64,000 nt of DNA from CAXXIC01 sp049315325 (GCA_049315325.1 JBMOKJ010000001.1:62001-126000), one strand, 5' to 3'; shown: positions 24,845 to 34,686, numbered from the stretch's first letter. Numbers and translations are program-made. Notes: generated by a model not told the origin, from the sequence alone.

Positions 24845-26061
24845 TAATCATTTAGAAATTTCACTATCGAGTAGCCAACTTCTTTGCCTAAATTGACAGG
24901 AACAGCGTTTCCGATTTGTTTGTATTTTTGAGCCAATGAGCCTTGAAATTCCCAATTGTCAGGAAAGGTTTGAATGCGTGCATATTCTCTAACAGTAAAT
25001 GGTCTGGTCTCCTCTGGATGGCATCTTTCGGTTTGTTTTTGCGCAGGACTACAAGTCAATGTTAGGCAAGGCTCATCCCATCCAATACGTCTTGCAATTC
25101 CTGTTTTTCCTCCTCCTAAATAGAAACTACCACCCATAAATTTCTTTTGGATTTCTATTGGTAGATCTCTCCAGTAGCCTTTTTGAGGGACTAAATCCAA
25201 TACATCCACTTTACTTTTAGGGTATTTCGCACCATCTGATTTTGGTACGTTTTTATCAAATAAATCTCCTTTTTTCAAGGCATCCCTTAAATTGTAGATT
25301 TTTTTATAAGGTTTAGGATATTCATATTTCAGAGAAATATCTTTTCGAATGCCAACTAGTATTAGGCGTTCTCGTTTTTGAGGTACATTAAAATTTATTG
25401 CTTTTAAAACTTGCACAGGTACAACATTGTAGCCTATTTCGTCTAAAATGGAAATCATCCCTTGTAAGGTTTTTCCTTGTTCATGGCTCAATAATCCTCG
25501 AACATTTTCTCCAATACAGATGGGTGGATTTACTTCCTTTACCACACGGGCAAATTCATAAAAAAGGGTTCCTCTTGCATCAGCCAGCCCTAATTTTTTT
25601 CCTGCATAACTAAATGCTTGACAAGGGAATCCACCAGTTACAACATCTATTTCATTATGGTATTCAGAAAAATCGAAATCTTTAATATCACCTTCGAGCA
25701 CTTTCCAATTTGGTCGGTTTGCGCGCAATGTCTGGCAAGCCCATTTGTCTATTTCGTTTAGAGCAACACACTTTAAACCTGCTTTTTCCATTCCAACAGC
25801 TAGCCCCCCAGCTCCGGCAAATAATTCCAACACCTTGTAATCGTAATTGGGTTCTACATAATTAGATACAGTTTCTTTCGTATTGGTTTGAGTAAGAAAA
25901 TCAGAAAACAATGTGAGAACTTCTTGTTTATGATACAATCGATAATTGCTCATTGGTTCACGCACAGCAGAAAGTTTACCTTCGCGATCCCATCTTCGTA
26001 GAGTTTCCTTGCTTTTACCGATTAGTTCTGATGCTTCAGATAAAGAAATATATTCATTCAT
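24820..26061 (-). CDS. DNA (cytosine-5) methyltransferase with N-terminal MerR-like HTH
   Basis: A 413-residue protein in two parts. Residues about 1-55 form a MerR/excisionase-type HTH (YISLSEASELIGKSKETLRRWDREGKL). Residues 75-413 are a C5-methylase: motif I VLELFAGAGGLAVGMEKAG, motif IV GGFPCQAFSYAGK (catalytic Cys), motif VI ENVRG, motif VIII QKRERLILVGIR, and motif X IGNAVPVNLG. The target-recognition region lies about 260-350. It protects host DNA from the convergently encoded nuclease. The fused HTH, as in SsoII-type methylases, could let it regulate its own or the nuclease gene's expression. Confidence 0.9.
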   Translation of the reverse strand: MNEYISLSEASELIGKSKETLRRWDREGKLSAVREPMSNYRLYHKQEVLTLFSDFLTQTNTKETVSNYVEPNYDYKVLELFAGAGGLAVGMEKAGLKCVALNEIDKWACQTLRANRPNWKVLEGDIKDFDFSEYHNEIDVVTGGFPCQAFSYAGKKLGLADARGTLFYEFARVVKEVNPPICIGENVRGLLSHEQGKTLQGMISILDEIGYNVVPVQVLKAINFNVPQKRERLILVGIRKDISLKYEYPKPYKKIYNLRDALKKGDLFDKNVPKSDGAKYPKSKVDVLDLVPQKGYWRDLPIEIQKKFMGGSFYLGGGKTGIARRIGWDEPCLTLTCSPAQKQTERCHPEETRPFTVREYARIQTFPDNWEFQGSLAQKYKQIGNAVPVNLGKEVGYSIVKFLNDYYSLSNPR

Positions 26062-26193
26062 AACCTTCTTGTTTAACCTTATACAATGGTTACAAATTTA
26101 TGAGTAATTTTTTAATTTACAAAATATGATAATACTTAATTTTGAAGAATTTAGAAGGTTTCTGAGATAAGAGAATTAACATTCTCTTTCCAT

Positions 26194-26234
26194 TCATCCC
26201 CCCATTTTCTCATTCGGTCAGAAAAAATTGTGCA
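26194..26234. repeat. 41-bp dispersed repeat, copy B (promoter-proximal)
   Basis: Matches 16350-16390 with one T/C difference. Here the block ends with the -33 TTG (26228-26230) of the promoter for the TonB receptor at 26301, so it is likely an upstream regulatory or promoter segment. Confidence 0.8.
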
Positions 26235-26258
26235 GCCAAAGAGGTGCGCATATCTTTG
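26228..26258 (+). promoter_or_regulatory. Canonical Bacteroidota promoter of the TonB receptor
   Basis: TTG (26228-26230), 20 bp spacer, TATCTTTG (26251-26258); the start codon is 42 bases further on. This is the cleanest -33/-7 pair in the window. Confidence 0.8.
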
Positions 26259-26300
26259 TCCCATCATCATTTTCAAACAAACAGATAAAACAAAAGAAGT

Positions 26301-28682
26301 ATGAAACGAATAGTACTAATGCTGATAGTAGCTGTGGCATCGATGGGGTCGGTGTTTGCACAAACAAAAGGACAAACCGTTCGCGGAACGGTAGTTGACG
26401 CATTCACCGGCAGTCCGCTGCCAGGAGCCACTGTGGTTATTTCGGATACCAAACCAATGGTAGGAGTATCGACAGACGAAAACGGAGAGTTTCGATTTAA
26501 GAACATTCAAATGGGAAGAAGCTCTTTTGTGGCTTCGCTGGTGGGATACACCAATCAATCGATTACCAACGTGATGGTTTCGTCGGGTAAAGAGAGCATC
26601 TTGACTTTTAAACTGACGGAAAAAGTGACATCGCTCAACGAAGTGGTGGTGAAAGCCAAAAGTTCGAAAGAGAAACCTCGCAACGAACTGGCTCTCATTA
26701 GCGCACGCTCGTTTAGCGTAGAAGAGACCGAGAGATTCGCCGGAAGCCTTGGCGATCCTGCGCGTATGGTAGCAAACTACGCCGGCGTGGTGACAGGCAA
26801 CGATGCGCGCAACGACATTGTGATTCGTGGCAACTCGCCGATGGGATTGCTTTGGCGACTGGAAGGTGTGGATGTACCCAATCCGAACCACTTCGGGGCA
26901 CAAGGAACTACAGGCGGTCCGGTGAGCATGCTCAACTCGAACCTCTTGGCTAACTCTGATTTCATGACTGGTGCCTTCCCTGCGGAATATGGCAACGCAT
27001 TGTCGGGCGTGTTCGATGTGAATATGCGCAGCGGAAACAAAGAGAAATATGAATTTACAGGGCAAGTGGGTTTCAACGGCTTCGAAGCAGCTGCGGAAGG
27101 ACCTATTTCGTTAGGTAAAAACAATCCAAAAGGGTCATTTTTGGTCGATTATCGCTATTCGACCTTGCAATTGGTGAGCAAATTGGGCATGGATTTAGGT
27201 ACAGGAACAGCCATTCCCGAATATCAAGATTTATCGTACCTTATCGATATCCCTACTAAAAAGATAGGACGATTCAAACTTATTGGATTGTATGGCAATA
27301 GCTTTATTCGCCTCGGGCGTTCGTTCGACAAAGACGAGGTGACGAGCCACAGCCAATTAGGTTACGCTGTAGATTTCGGAGCAGGATTGGGCATAACAGC
27401 TTTGACGCACACCTTGATGTTGAACGAAAACAGCCGTTTCAAATCGACCGTTTCGTTTCAGCGCTCTACCTCAAACACGTTGAGCGACACCATCGACTAT
27501 GTGCACAAAACATTTACCACTCAATATGCTGGCGTTTTGGACGAAAGCAAACTGACGGCTTCGACTCAATACAAACACCGATTTAGCTCGAAAAACAACC
27601 TGACCATTGGTTTGACTGCCAACGAATATTTCACCAATTACGACGATTCGATTTACATGAAAAAATACCACCAATATGTGGTTTTGACAAATGTAGATAA
27701 CGCTCACTCGTTGTTGTTCGAAAGCTATGCCAATTGGCAGCACAAATTCACCGATAATCTGACGCTGAACATGGGATTACACCACCAATATTACGACCTA
27801 AACAAAGAGAATATCGTGGAGCCTCGACTTGGATTTCAATGGCAATTCAAGCCAAATCAGACATTGAGCTTAGGCTATGGCATTCACAGTCAGATACAGC
27901 CACGCACCACCTATTTCTACAAAGGATTCAACGAAATATCGAAAACTTATTCAGAAAACAACCGCGACTTGAAATCGACCCGTTCGCAACACTACGTGGT
28001 GGGCTACGACCTCCATTTGGCTAAAGATTTCAGATTCAAGGCTGAAGCCTACTATCAAGACATCAGCAAAGCACCGGTATCGAAGTCGCATGCTGAGTTT
28101 TCGATGCTAAATAATGGCAGCGGCTACTACATCCCGACGCTCGATAGCCTCGAAAATCAAGGGAAAGGGCGAAACTATGGTGTAGAACTCACGCTCGAGA
28201 AATTCCTCAGCAACGGATATTATGCGTTGATGACTGTTTCGCTCTACGACTCAAAATACCAGGGATACGACAAGGTGTGGCGCAACACGGCTTTCAATAG
28301 TAACTATGCGGTGAATCTGCTGGCAGGCTACGAACTGAAAGTGGGCAAAAGCAACTACCTCACATTTGACTTGCGTACCGTTTGGTCGGGCGGAAAACGC
28401 CGCACACCGATTGATTTGGCGGCTTCCATTGCTGCTGGCGAAGAGAAATACGACCTTTCGAAAGTCTATTCAGAACGCTTCAACGACTACCTACGCACCG
28501 ATTTGCGTATTGGATACAAGATGAATAGCAAACGCTTTTCGCAAGAGTGGGGACTTGATTTGCAAAACGTAAGCGACCACCAAAACATCTTTGGAGAGCA
28601 ATACAATGGTCAAACACACGAAGTGGCAACGGTGTATCAACAAGGCTTTATGCCGATGATGTTGTATCGAGTGAATTTTTAA
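26301..28682 (+). CDS. TonB-dependent receptor with carboxypeptidase regulatory-like domain
   Basis: A 793-residue outer-membrane receptor. A signal peptide (MKRIVLMLIVAVASMGSVFAQ) precedes a CarboxypepD_reg-like domain (VRGTVVDAFTGSPLPGATVVI, about 25-110). The plug has NDIVIRGNSPMGLLWRLEGV, FDVNMRSGN and MTGAFPAEYGNALSG. The barrel ends MPMMLYRVNF. It has no SusD partner gene, so is more likely a metal- or small-molecule receptor than a glycan PUL component. Substrate unknown. It shares a 41-bp upstream element with the edge of the topB island. Confidence 0.85.
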   Translation: MKRIVLMLIVAVASMGSVFAQTKGQTVRGTVVDAFTGSPLPGATVVISDTKPMVGVSTDENGEFRFKNIQMGRSSFVASLVGYTNQSITNVMVSSGKESILTFKLTEKVTSLNEVVVKAKSSKEKPRNELALISARSFSVEETERFAGSLGDPARMVANYAGVVTGNDARNDIVIRGNSPMGLLWRLEGVDVPNPNHFGAQGTTGGPVSMLNSNLLANSDFMTGAFPAEYGNALSGVFDVNMRSGNKEKYEFTGQVGFNGFEAAAEGPISLGKNNPKGSFLVDYRYSTLQLVSKLGMDLGTGTAIPEYQDLSYLIDIPTKKIGRFKLIGLYGNSFIRLGRSFDKDEVTSHSQLGYAVDFGAGLGITALTHTLMLNENSRFKSTVSFQRSTSNTLSDTIDYVHKTFTTQYAGVLDESKLTASTQYKHRFSSKNNLTIGLTANEYFTNYDDSIYMKKYHQYVVLTNVDNAHSLLFESYANWQHKFTDNLTLNMGLHHQYYDLNKENIVEPRLGFQWQFKPNQTLSLGYGIHSQIQPRTTYFYKGFNEISKTYSENNRDLKSTRSQHYVVGYDLHLAKDFRFKAEAYYQDISKAPVSKSHAEFSMLNNGSGYYIPTLDSLENQGKGRNYGVELTLEKFLSNGYYALMTVSLYDSKYQGYDKVWRNTAFNSNYAVNLLAGYELKVGKSNYLTFDLRTVWSGGKRRTPIDLAASIAAGEEKYDLSKVYSERFNDYLRTDLRIGYKMNSKRFSQEWGLDLQNVSDHQNIFGEQYNGQTHEVATVYQQGFMPMMLYRVNF

Positions 28683-28841
28683 TACTTAATCTCCCGCAGA
28701 TTGCGCGGATAACGCAGAATTAGATTCTCTAGTGGAAAACGGCTTAGCGGTTTTTTTATAGATTCCTGCTATATCATAAAGATTAACAAACTACATTTAC
28801 AAATCCGCTTAGCCGTTGGAGCTTAGCAAAACAAACAAAAT

Positions 28842-29420
28842 ATGAAAAAGATTCTGATTATCAATGGAAATCCTAACAAGGATAGTTTTAATTCTGCACT
28901 GGCAGAAGCATACAAAAACGGCGCCTTTGCAAGTGGTGCGGAAGTTAAAGAAATCGTGATTGCTGATTTGAAGTTTAACCCAAATCTTTCGATGGGTTAC
29001 CAAAAACGCACCGAGCAAGAACCCGATTTGGTGGAAGCGTGGAGGAAAATCGAGTGGGCAGATCACCTCGTGTGGGTGCATCCGGTGTGGTGGGGCGGAT
29101 TGCCAGCCATCACTAAAGGCTTTATCGACCGAGTATTCTTGCCTGGTTTCGCATTTCAGTATCGCGAAAACTCGCCTTGGTGGGATAAACTACTGAAAGG
29201 CAAAACGGCACACATCATCACCACGCTCGATCAGCCAGGTTGGTTTTATGGTTTGTTCTTCGGCAAACCGAGTGTCAATCAGTTGAAAAAATGCACGTTG
29301 CAGTTTTGTGGTGTGAAAGTGAAAAAAGTGACTTATGTAGGTCCGATAAAAACCACCACCACTGAGAAACGCACCCAAATGCTGCAAAAAATCGAGTGCT
29401 ACGGTCGCTCTTTTCGTTAA
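28842..29420 (+). CDS. NAD(P)H-dependent FMN oxidoreductase (flavodoxin-2/KefF-like)
   Basis: A 192-residue flavodoxin-fold protein: MKKILIINGNPNKDSFNSALA (FMN phosphate loop) and WADHLVWVHPVWWGGLPAITKGFIDRVFLPGFAF are the signatures of the Flavodoxin_2 family (MdaB/KefF/quinone reductases), which pass electrons from NAD(P)H to quinones or related acceptors. No membrane segment or signal peptide is present. It abuts the histidine kinase reading frame with no gap to its possible GTG start, suggesting an operon with the two-component pair; a redox-stress link is inference only. Confidence 0.82.
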   Translation: MKKILIINGNPNKDSFNSALAEAYKNGAFASGAEVKEIVIADLKFNPNLSMGYQKRTEQEPDLVEAWRKIEWADHLVWVHPVWWGGLPAITKGFIDRVFLPGFAFQYRENSPWWDKLLKGKTAHIITTLDQPGWFYGLFFGKPSVNQLKKCTLQFCGVKVKKVTYVGPIKTTTTEKRTQMLQKIECYGRSFR

Positions 29421-29480
29421 GTGAACAGAAAATTCTCTATCTTGCCAATGTTTAGGCAAAACAACTCAAACTCCAAGACG

Positions 29481-30521
29481 ATGAGTACACAAAATACATT
29501 CGACATCAAGACCCTTTATCCACGCTGGTACATTTATGCCGCCATTGTGCTGCTATCTACTGTGTTAATTGGTTACTTGTTCTCAGTAGCGATGGGGTTA
29601 AGGTTTACGCTTTCGCACGTGATTATTCAATCGTTTGTGAGCACGGTTGTCATCTGGAGCGGTTGCATGGGGATTGTGACATTGACCTGGCTCAAATTCC
29701 CTTGGGAAACACGCCCTAAAACGCATCTGATAGTGGAGGTTTCGTTTATTTTAATCTATCTCGCCATCTATATATCGTGCTACAACTTGTATAACATAAG
29801 CGTTTCGGGACAAACATTTGCCCAAGGTTTGGAAGAGTACAGAGCCGATATTTCGATGACGATTTTGATTACATTCCTGATTACCTCTATACACGAGGCT
29901 CACTTTTTCTACAAGCAATGGCAGTTCAATTTTTCGAAATCCATAAGTCTCGAAAAAGATAATCTACAGGCGCAGTATAATGCACTAAAAGCGCAGGTGA
30001 ATCCGCATTTTCTGTTCAATAGCCTCAACAGTTTGATGAATCTGCTCGAGGATAATCCCAAAGCTGAGCAATACGTCCAGAACCTGTCGGAATACCTGCG
30101 ATATGTGTTGCTGAGCAGTTCGCGCGAGACCGTGACACTGCAAGAAGAATTGGAAAATGTGGAGAAATACATCGCGTTACAAAAGCTGCGTTTCGGGGAG
30201 AATTTCGAGGTCGAAATGACGGTAAATATGGGTTCGTTGCAAATGCTCATTCCGCCATTAGCGCTGCAAATGCTAGTTGAAAATTGCATTCAGCACAACA
30301 TTATATCGAAAAGTCATCCGCTGAAAGTCCGTATTTTTGATGACGAGGAACGCATCACCGTAGTCAATAATTTGCAAAAAAAAGCAGATCACGAATCCAC
30401 CGGCAACGGACTGAAAAACATCGAAGGCCGCTACCGTTTTGCCGAAGAGGGAAACCTGAAAGTGGAATCGGACGAACACTCTTACACCGTCTCCATTCCT
30501 TTGTTGAAGAATAAGAATTAA
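29481..30521 (+). CDS. LytS/YehU-type sensor histidine kinase
   Basis: From ATG 29481 the kinase has 346 residues. Four hydrophobic segments (about 15-135) form the membrane sensor, followed by the His_kinase module with its phospho-acceptor in QVNPHFLFNSLNSLMNLL and an ATP-binding region (PPLALQMLVENCIQHN, GNGLKNIEGRYRF). This is the LytS-type kinase class that pairs with LytTR regulators, such as the one encoded 98 bp downstream. The frame opens earlier at a GTG at 29421, but the 29481 ATG leads straight into the first membrane segment. Confidence 0.85.
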   Translation: MSTQNTFDIKTLYPRWYIYAAIVLLSTVLIGYLFSVAMGLRFTLSHVIIQSFVSTVVIWSGCMGIVTLTWLKFPWETRPKTHLIVEVSFILIYLAIYISCYNLYNISVSGQTFAQGLEEYRADISMTILITFLITSIHEAHFFYKQWQFNFSKSISLEKDNLQAQYNALKAQVNPHFLFNSLNSLMNLLEDNPKAEQYVQNLSEYLRYVLLSSSRETVTLQEELENVEKYIALQKLRFGENFEVEMTVNMGSLQMLIPPLALQMLVENCIQHNIISKSHPLKVRIFDDEERITVVNNLQKKADHESTGNGLKNIEGRYRFAEEGNLKVESDEHSYTVSIPLLKNKN

Positions 30522-30582
30522 AAAAGTTTAGCCACGAAGTCACCAAGAAATCACAAAGAATTTTTTGTTTTGTGAACCTTTC

Positions 30583-30590
30583 TATCTTTG
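30583..30590 (+). promoter_or_regulatory. -7 box before the LytTR regulator gene
   Basis: TATCTTTG, 29 bases before the ATG at 30620; TTTG at 30564-30567 is 15 bp upstream, shorter than the usual spacer, so promoter strength is uncertain. Confidence 0.45.
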
Positions 30591-30619
30591 TGGCTTAGTG
30601 GCAAAGAAAGCATTACAAT

Positions 30620-31375
30620 ATGATAAAAGTATGCATTATCGAAGACGAACAACCTGCCGCACAACGCCTGGCGAAGTTGTTGAAACAAGCTGCTCCCGAT
30701 GCCCAAGTGGTGCAACATTGCGACAGCATCGAAACGGCTGTGGCGTATCTCAAAAGCAACCCTGCGCTCGATTTGTTGCTGCTCGATATTCAGCTAGGTG
30801 ACGGGTTGAGTTTCGACATCTTCAAATCGGTGGAAGTAGATTGTCCAGTGATTTTCACCACCGCATTCGACGAGTTTGCCATCAAAGCCTTCGAGCTCAA
30901 CAGCATCGATTACCTTTTGAAACCCATCCGCGTAGAGGCATTGGCACGCAGCATCGAGAAGTTCCGCAAGCTGACCCAATCCTCGCAACCCGACCTAAAA
31001 ATGCTCGCCTCGCTACTTGACAAAGAGAAGCGCGACTACAAACAACGTTTCTTGGTCTATGCCGGCGAAAACCTCGTATCGGTGAAAACTTCCGAAATCA
31101 GTTACTTCTATTCGGTGGAGAAATCGACTTTCCTCACCGCACAAAACGGTCGCAGCTATGCCCTCGATCTTTCGCTCGATAAACTGGAGGAAATGATTAA
31201 CCCGACGGATTTCTTCCGCATCAACCGCCAGTACCTCGCAGCTTTTTCGTCCATCAAAAAGATTTCGCTGCAATCGAAAAGCCGCATCAAACTTACGCTC
31301 GATCCGCTCCCGAAAGAGGAAATCCTCGTCAGCACTGCTCGTACACACGAATTCAGGGAATGGTTGGATCGATGA
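30620..31375 (+). CDS. LytTR-family response regulator
   Basis: A 251-residue regulator with an N-terminal receiver domain (MIKVCIIEDEQPAAQRL, phospho-Asp56 in LLLLDIQLGDG, TTAFDEFAIKAFELNSIDYLLKP) and a C-terminal LytTR DNA-binding domain (about 145-250; FFRINRQYLAAFSSIKKI and REWLD end). It is the cognate partner of the upstream LytS-like kinase. No target promoter can be named from this window; other Bacteroidota LytTR regulators often control their own locus or stress genes. Confidence 0.9.
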   Translation: MIKVCIIEDEQPAAQRLAKLLKQAAPDAQVVQHCDSIETAVAYLKSNPALDLLLLDIQLGDGLSFDIFKSVEVDCPVIFTTAFDEFAIKAFELNSIDYLLKPIRVEALARSIEKFRKLTQSSQPDLKMLASLLDKEKRDYKQRFLVYAGENLVSVKTSEISYFYSVEKSTFLTAQNGRSYALDLSLDKLEEMINPTDFFRINRQYLAAFSSIKKISLQSKSRIKLTLDPLPKEEILVSTARTHEFREWLDR

Positions 31376-31419
31376 TTGCTCCTACTTCATAAAAGCTCAG
31401 CAAAGAGCATTATTCGCTT

Positions 31420-31454
31420 AAAGCGAGAGATTCACATTGGGGATTTCTCGCTTT
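31420..31454 (+). terminator. Terminator after the two-component operon
   Basis: AAAGCGAGA (31420-31428) pairs with TCTCGCTTT (31446-31454), followed by a run of T to 31459; it lies 45 bases after the regulator stop. Confidence 0.85.
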
Positions 31455-31510
31455 TTTTTGCGTTTTTGGTTAATTATCTCAAAAAAGTGATTCAGATGAA
31501 ATAATAGTTA

Positions 31511-31518
31511 TATTTTTG
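31511..31518 (+). promoter_or_regulatory. -7 box of the efflux operon
   Basis: TATTTTTG matches TAnnTTTG and lies 28 bases before the marR-like start codon at 31547. Confidence 0.5.
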
Positions 31519-31546
31519 TAACCATTATAATAAATGAATATTTCAG

Positions 31547-31993
31547 ATGAATAAACTAAATGTCGATGTGATTGCCGAAAACCTAATGTCAATCCATCCA
31601 CTGTTGTATAAAAGCTTGACGCGCCCAGCAAAGACAAATAGTAATATCACGCCCGGTGGGATGTTTGTGTTGGGCAGCCTCAAGCGTCATCAAACGCTGT
31701 CGATGTCGGACATTGGCAAATGCCTTTCGATGCCGAAACCTCACGTCACGGTGATTGTCGATAAATTGATAGAAGAGGGTTATGTGGAGCGAAGTAATGA
31801 CGTGAAGGATCGCCGTATCATCAATATTTCGTTGACAGAAAAAGGAGCCAACGATTTCGAAGAGTTGAAACTTGCAATCAGCGAAAATTTGAAAGAAAAG
31901 TTGCTGTTGCTGACGTCAGAAGAGATTGAGCAATTAGCTGTAGCATCGAAACAAGTAAAGGATATTTTGATTTCAATTTTATCAAAAGTCTAA
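31547..31993 (+). CDS. MarR-family transcriptional regulator
   Basis: A 148-residue winged-HTH regulator: LSMSDIGKCLSMPKPHVTVIVDKLIEEGYVERSNDVKDRRIINISLTEKG is the MarR recognition-helix and wing region, flanked by dimerisation helices. It precedes an efflux operon by 54 bp, the standard layout in which MarR repressors are released by the pump's substrate. The usual palindromic operator was not resolved by eye near the -7 box. Confidence 0.88.
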   Translation: MNKLNVDVIAENLMSIHPLLYKSLTRPAKTNSNITPGGMFVLGSLKRHQTLSMSDIGKCLSMPKPHVTVIVDKLIEEGYVERSNDVKDRRIINISLTEKGANDFEELKLAISENLKEKLLLLTSEEIEQLAVASKQVKDILISILSKV

Positions 31994-32047
31994 TAATTAA
32001 TGAGATTGTATAAAAGGTAGTTTAAATAATTAAGTAAGAAAAAGTTT

Positions 32048-33058
32048 ATGGAAAAGAATCAAACAAAAAAAGGAACTAATAAAAAAGTCTATATTCCACT
32101 GATATTGGTTGTGGTTTTGATATTGGGCGGTGTTGTAAGATGGTACATCGACTATTCGCATTACATTACGTCGGACGATGCACACGTAGAATCTGAGAAC
32201 GTGGCTGTAAGTCCAAAAATTCCCGGACGCATCAGTGCTGAATATGCTCAGGAGGGTGATTCGGTGAAACAAGGACAGTTGCTTGCAGTGCTCGACAGCA
32301 CCGATTTGTTGGCGCAAAAAGGACAAGCAGAAGCCGGAAAAACGCAGGCAGAAGCAGCCATTGCTCAGGCAGAAGCCAAATATCAGTTCGACCAAACGAA
32401 CAACAAAGTGCTCGAAATTGCTTTGGTGAAGGCGCAAGAGGATTTCAACCGTGCGAAAAGCCAGTTCAAAGGCGATGTGATTACCAAAGAGCAATTCGAC
32501 CACGCGAAAAAAACGCTCGAATCGGCTCAAGCACAATACGATGCGGCGAAATCACAAATTAAAGTATCAGCTTCGCAAATCAAAAGTGCCGAAGCGGCTG
32601 TGAAAACTGCCAAAGCGCAGGTAAATGTGCTTTCTACTCAACTCAACAACACCAAACTGTATGCCCCGAACGATGGCATTGTTGCGAAACGCTGGTTACT
32701 GAGAGGCGATATCGTTCAACCCGGACAATCGATTTATACTATTGTAAACTCCAGTAAACTTTGGGTGAGCATCTTCCTCGAAGAGACAAAACTGGAAAAT
32801 CTGCAAAAAGGACAAGCTGTTTTATTTGACCTCGATGCTTATCCGGATGTAACCTTTACGGGTAAAATCTTCACCATCGGTTCGAGTACTGCCTCTACCT
32901 TCTCGTTAATTCCTGCCAACAACGCATCGGGTAACTTCACGAAAGTGACTCAGCGTGTGCAAATCAAGGTGTCAATTGATGGCACAAAAGAGGGTCAGAA
33001 GTTGTCTGACTATCACATTTTCTCAGGCATGTCGGCTGTTGTTAAAATCGTTAGATAA
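32048..33058 (+). CDS. HlyD/EmrA-family membrane fusion protein
   Basis: A 336-residue periplasmic adaptor with one N-terminal membrane anchor (VYIPLILVVVLILGGVVRWYI), a biotinyl-lipoyl half (SPKIPGRISAEYAQEGDSVKQGQ), a long alpha-hairpin rich in K, A and Q (about 90-190) and a beta-barrel domain (NTKLYAPNDGIVAKR). It joins the MFS pump to the outer-membrane channel. The start is adjacent to the MarR gene and it is followed after 2 bases by the MFS gene. Confidence 0.88.
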   Translation: MEKNQTKKGTNKKVYIPLILVVVLILGGVVRWYIDYSHYITSDDAHVESENVAVSPKIPGRISAEYAQEGDSVKQGQLLAVLDSTDLLAQKGQAEAGKTQAEAAIAQAEAKYQFDQTNNKVLEIALVKAQEDFNRAKSQFKGDVITKEQFDHAKKTLESAQAQYDAAKSQIKVSASQIKSAEAAVKTAKAQVNVLSTQLNNTKLYAPNDGIVAKRWLLRGDIVQPGQSIYTIVNSSKLWVSIFLEETKLENLQKGQAVLFDLDAYPDVTFTGKIFTIGSSTASTFSLIPANNASGNFTKVTQRVQIKVSIDGTKEGQKLSDYHIFSGMSAVVKIVR

Positions 33059-33060
33059 GA

Positions 33061-34659
33061 ATGTCGAGAATAACAACTGCGCATAAGTTACGCCGAAAAC
33101 TGCGTAACCGCGACTCTGTATATCATCCGCGCCACGATAACTACAAGTGGTTTGTGTTGGGCAATATCATGCTTGGCACCTTCATGGCGGTGCTCGACAG
33201 CACGATTGTGAACGTCGGGTTGCCAAAAATTATGGCGTCGTTTGGTGTCGGAATCGATAAAATCGAATGGGTCATCACGGCTTACATGCTTGCCATGGCG
33301 GTGATGTTGCCTACTTCGGGCTGGTTGGCCGATAAGTTTGGATACAAAAAGCTCTATTTCTTCGGTCTGTTTTTCTTTACGCTCGGTTCGCTGCTTTGCG
33401 GATTGTCTTACGACGAAAACACGCTGATTCTTGCCCGTATCGTGCAAGGTCTTGGTGCCGGAGTAATTCAGCCACTCGGGATGGCGATTATTACCCGAGA
33501 ATTTCCTCCTCATGAACGTGGCATGGCACTCGGATTTTGGGTAATTGCCGCTGCGGCGTCTGTATCGTTTGGTCCGCTCATTGGAGGTTATCTGGTGGAT
33601 AACTTTAGCTGGCAGTTGATTTTTACGGTGAATATTCCGTTCGGAATCGCAGCGCTGCTTTTTACCATTATGATTCAGCGCGAGTTCATCAACAAACGGG
33701 TAGGAAAGTTTGACTTTATTGGATTTATTACCATTGTCATCTTTTTACCCATCACGCTGTATGCACTATCCGAAGGAAATGCTGCTACAAACACCGGAGG
33801 TTGGTCGTCACCGTTGATTCTGACTTGCTTTGCCATTTCGATTTTATCGCTGGTGATATTTATTACACGCGAATTGACGATTGATAATCCGTTCATCGAA
33901 CTTCGACTGCTGAAAGACTATAATTTTGGCGTCGGAAACCTAATTATGATGTTGCTGTTTTTGGGAATGATGGGTAGCACCTTCTTATTGCCGCTCTATT
34001 TGCAAAACGGATTGGGATATACGGCTGTGCAAGCGGGTTCGGTGTTCCTTCCGGTCGGGATTATTCAGGGAATCATGTCGCCACTGACGGGTAAATTCTC
34101 TGATAAATTTGGACCCAAAGCGCCGATGTTGCTGGGTATTATATTGCTGACTTTCAGTTTTTATCTGAATTCGCAACTATCTTACCTTACTGAGCATGAC
34201 TTCATTATGACGTCGCTCTACATTCGTGGTTTTGCAATGGGAATTTTCATTACGCCGATCAGTGCTGCGATGTTGATTACCATTCCGCGGGATAAAATGG
34301 CGCAGGCGTCGAGCATCACCAATACGCTTCGGCAGTTGGGCGGAAGTTTGGGAATTGCGTTGTTTTCGACCTTGCTCTCTACGCGGATTACCTACAATTC
34401 GCAGATGTATGGCACTGCTATTCAGGCAACTTCGCAGCAGTTTAAGAATACGGCTGCCAATATCGCCTATTACGCACAACAACATGTCGGAAGCAATATG
34501 GCAACGGCGATGCAGCAAAGCAAATACATGATTCTGTCGCACGTCAATTTGCAGGCTTACATTCAGGGCATCAGCGACGATTTCTGGATTGCTTCGGTAA
34601 TTACCGGACTCGGCATTATCCCCGTGATTATGATGCGAACTAAAAAACAAACCGTATAA
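33061..34659 (+). CDS. DHA2-family MFS multidrug transporter (EmrB-like)
   Basis: A 532-residue, 14-TM drug:H+ antiporter. Motifs include LDSTIVNVGLPKIMASF (TM1), GWLADKFGYKKLY (motif A) and RIVQGLGAGVIQPLGMAI (DHA2 motif). It belongs with the EmrA-like adaptor and TolC-like channel to form a tripartite exporter. Translation is probably coupled, the gap to the adaptor being 2 bases. Substrate range cannot be read from sequence. Confidence 0.9.
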   Translation: MSRITTAHKLRRKLRNRDSVYHPRHDNYKWFVLGNIMLGTFMAVLDSTIVNVGLPKIMASFGVGIDKIEWVITAYMLAMAVMLPTSGWLADKFGYKKLYFFGLFFFTLGSLLCGLSYDENTLILARIVQGLGAGVIQPLGMAIITREFPPHERGMALGFWVIAAAASVSFGPLIGGYLVDNFSWQLIFTVNIPFGIAALLFTIMIQREFINKRVGKFDFIGFITIVIFLPITLYALSEGNAATNTGGWSSPLILTCFAISILSLVIFITRELTIDNPFIELRLLKDYNFGVGNLIMMLLFLGMMGSTFLLPLYLQNGLGYTAVQAGSVFLPVGIIQGIMSPLTGKFSDKFGPKAPMLLGIILLTFSFYLNSQLSYLTEHDFIMTSLYIRGFAMGIFITPISAAMLITIPRDKMAQASSITNTLRQLGGSLGIALFSTLLSTRITYNSQMYGTAIQATSQQFKNTAANIAYYAQQHVGSNMATAMQQSKYMILSHVNLQAYIQGISDDFWIASVITGLGIIPVIMMRTKKQTV

Positions 34660-34686
34660 AAGATTCGAACAATGATATTTACAAAA

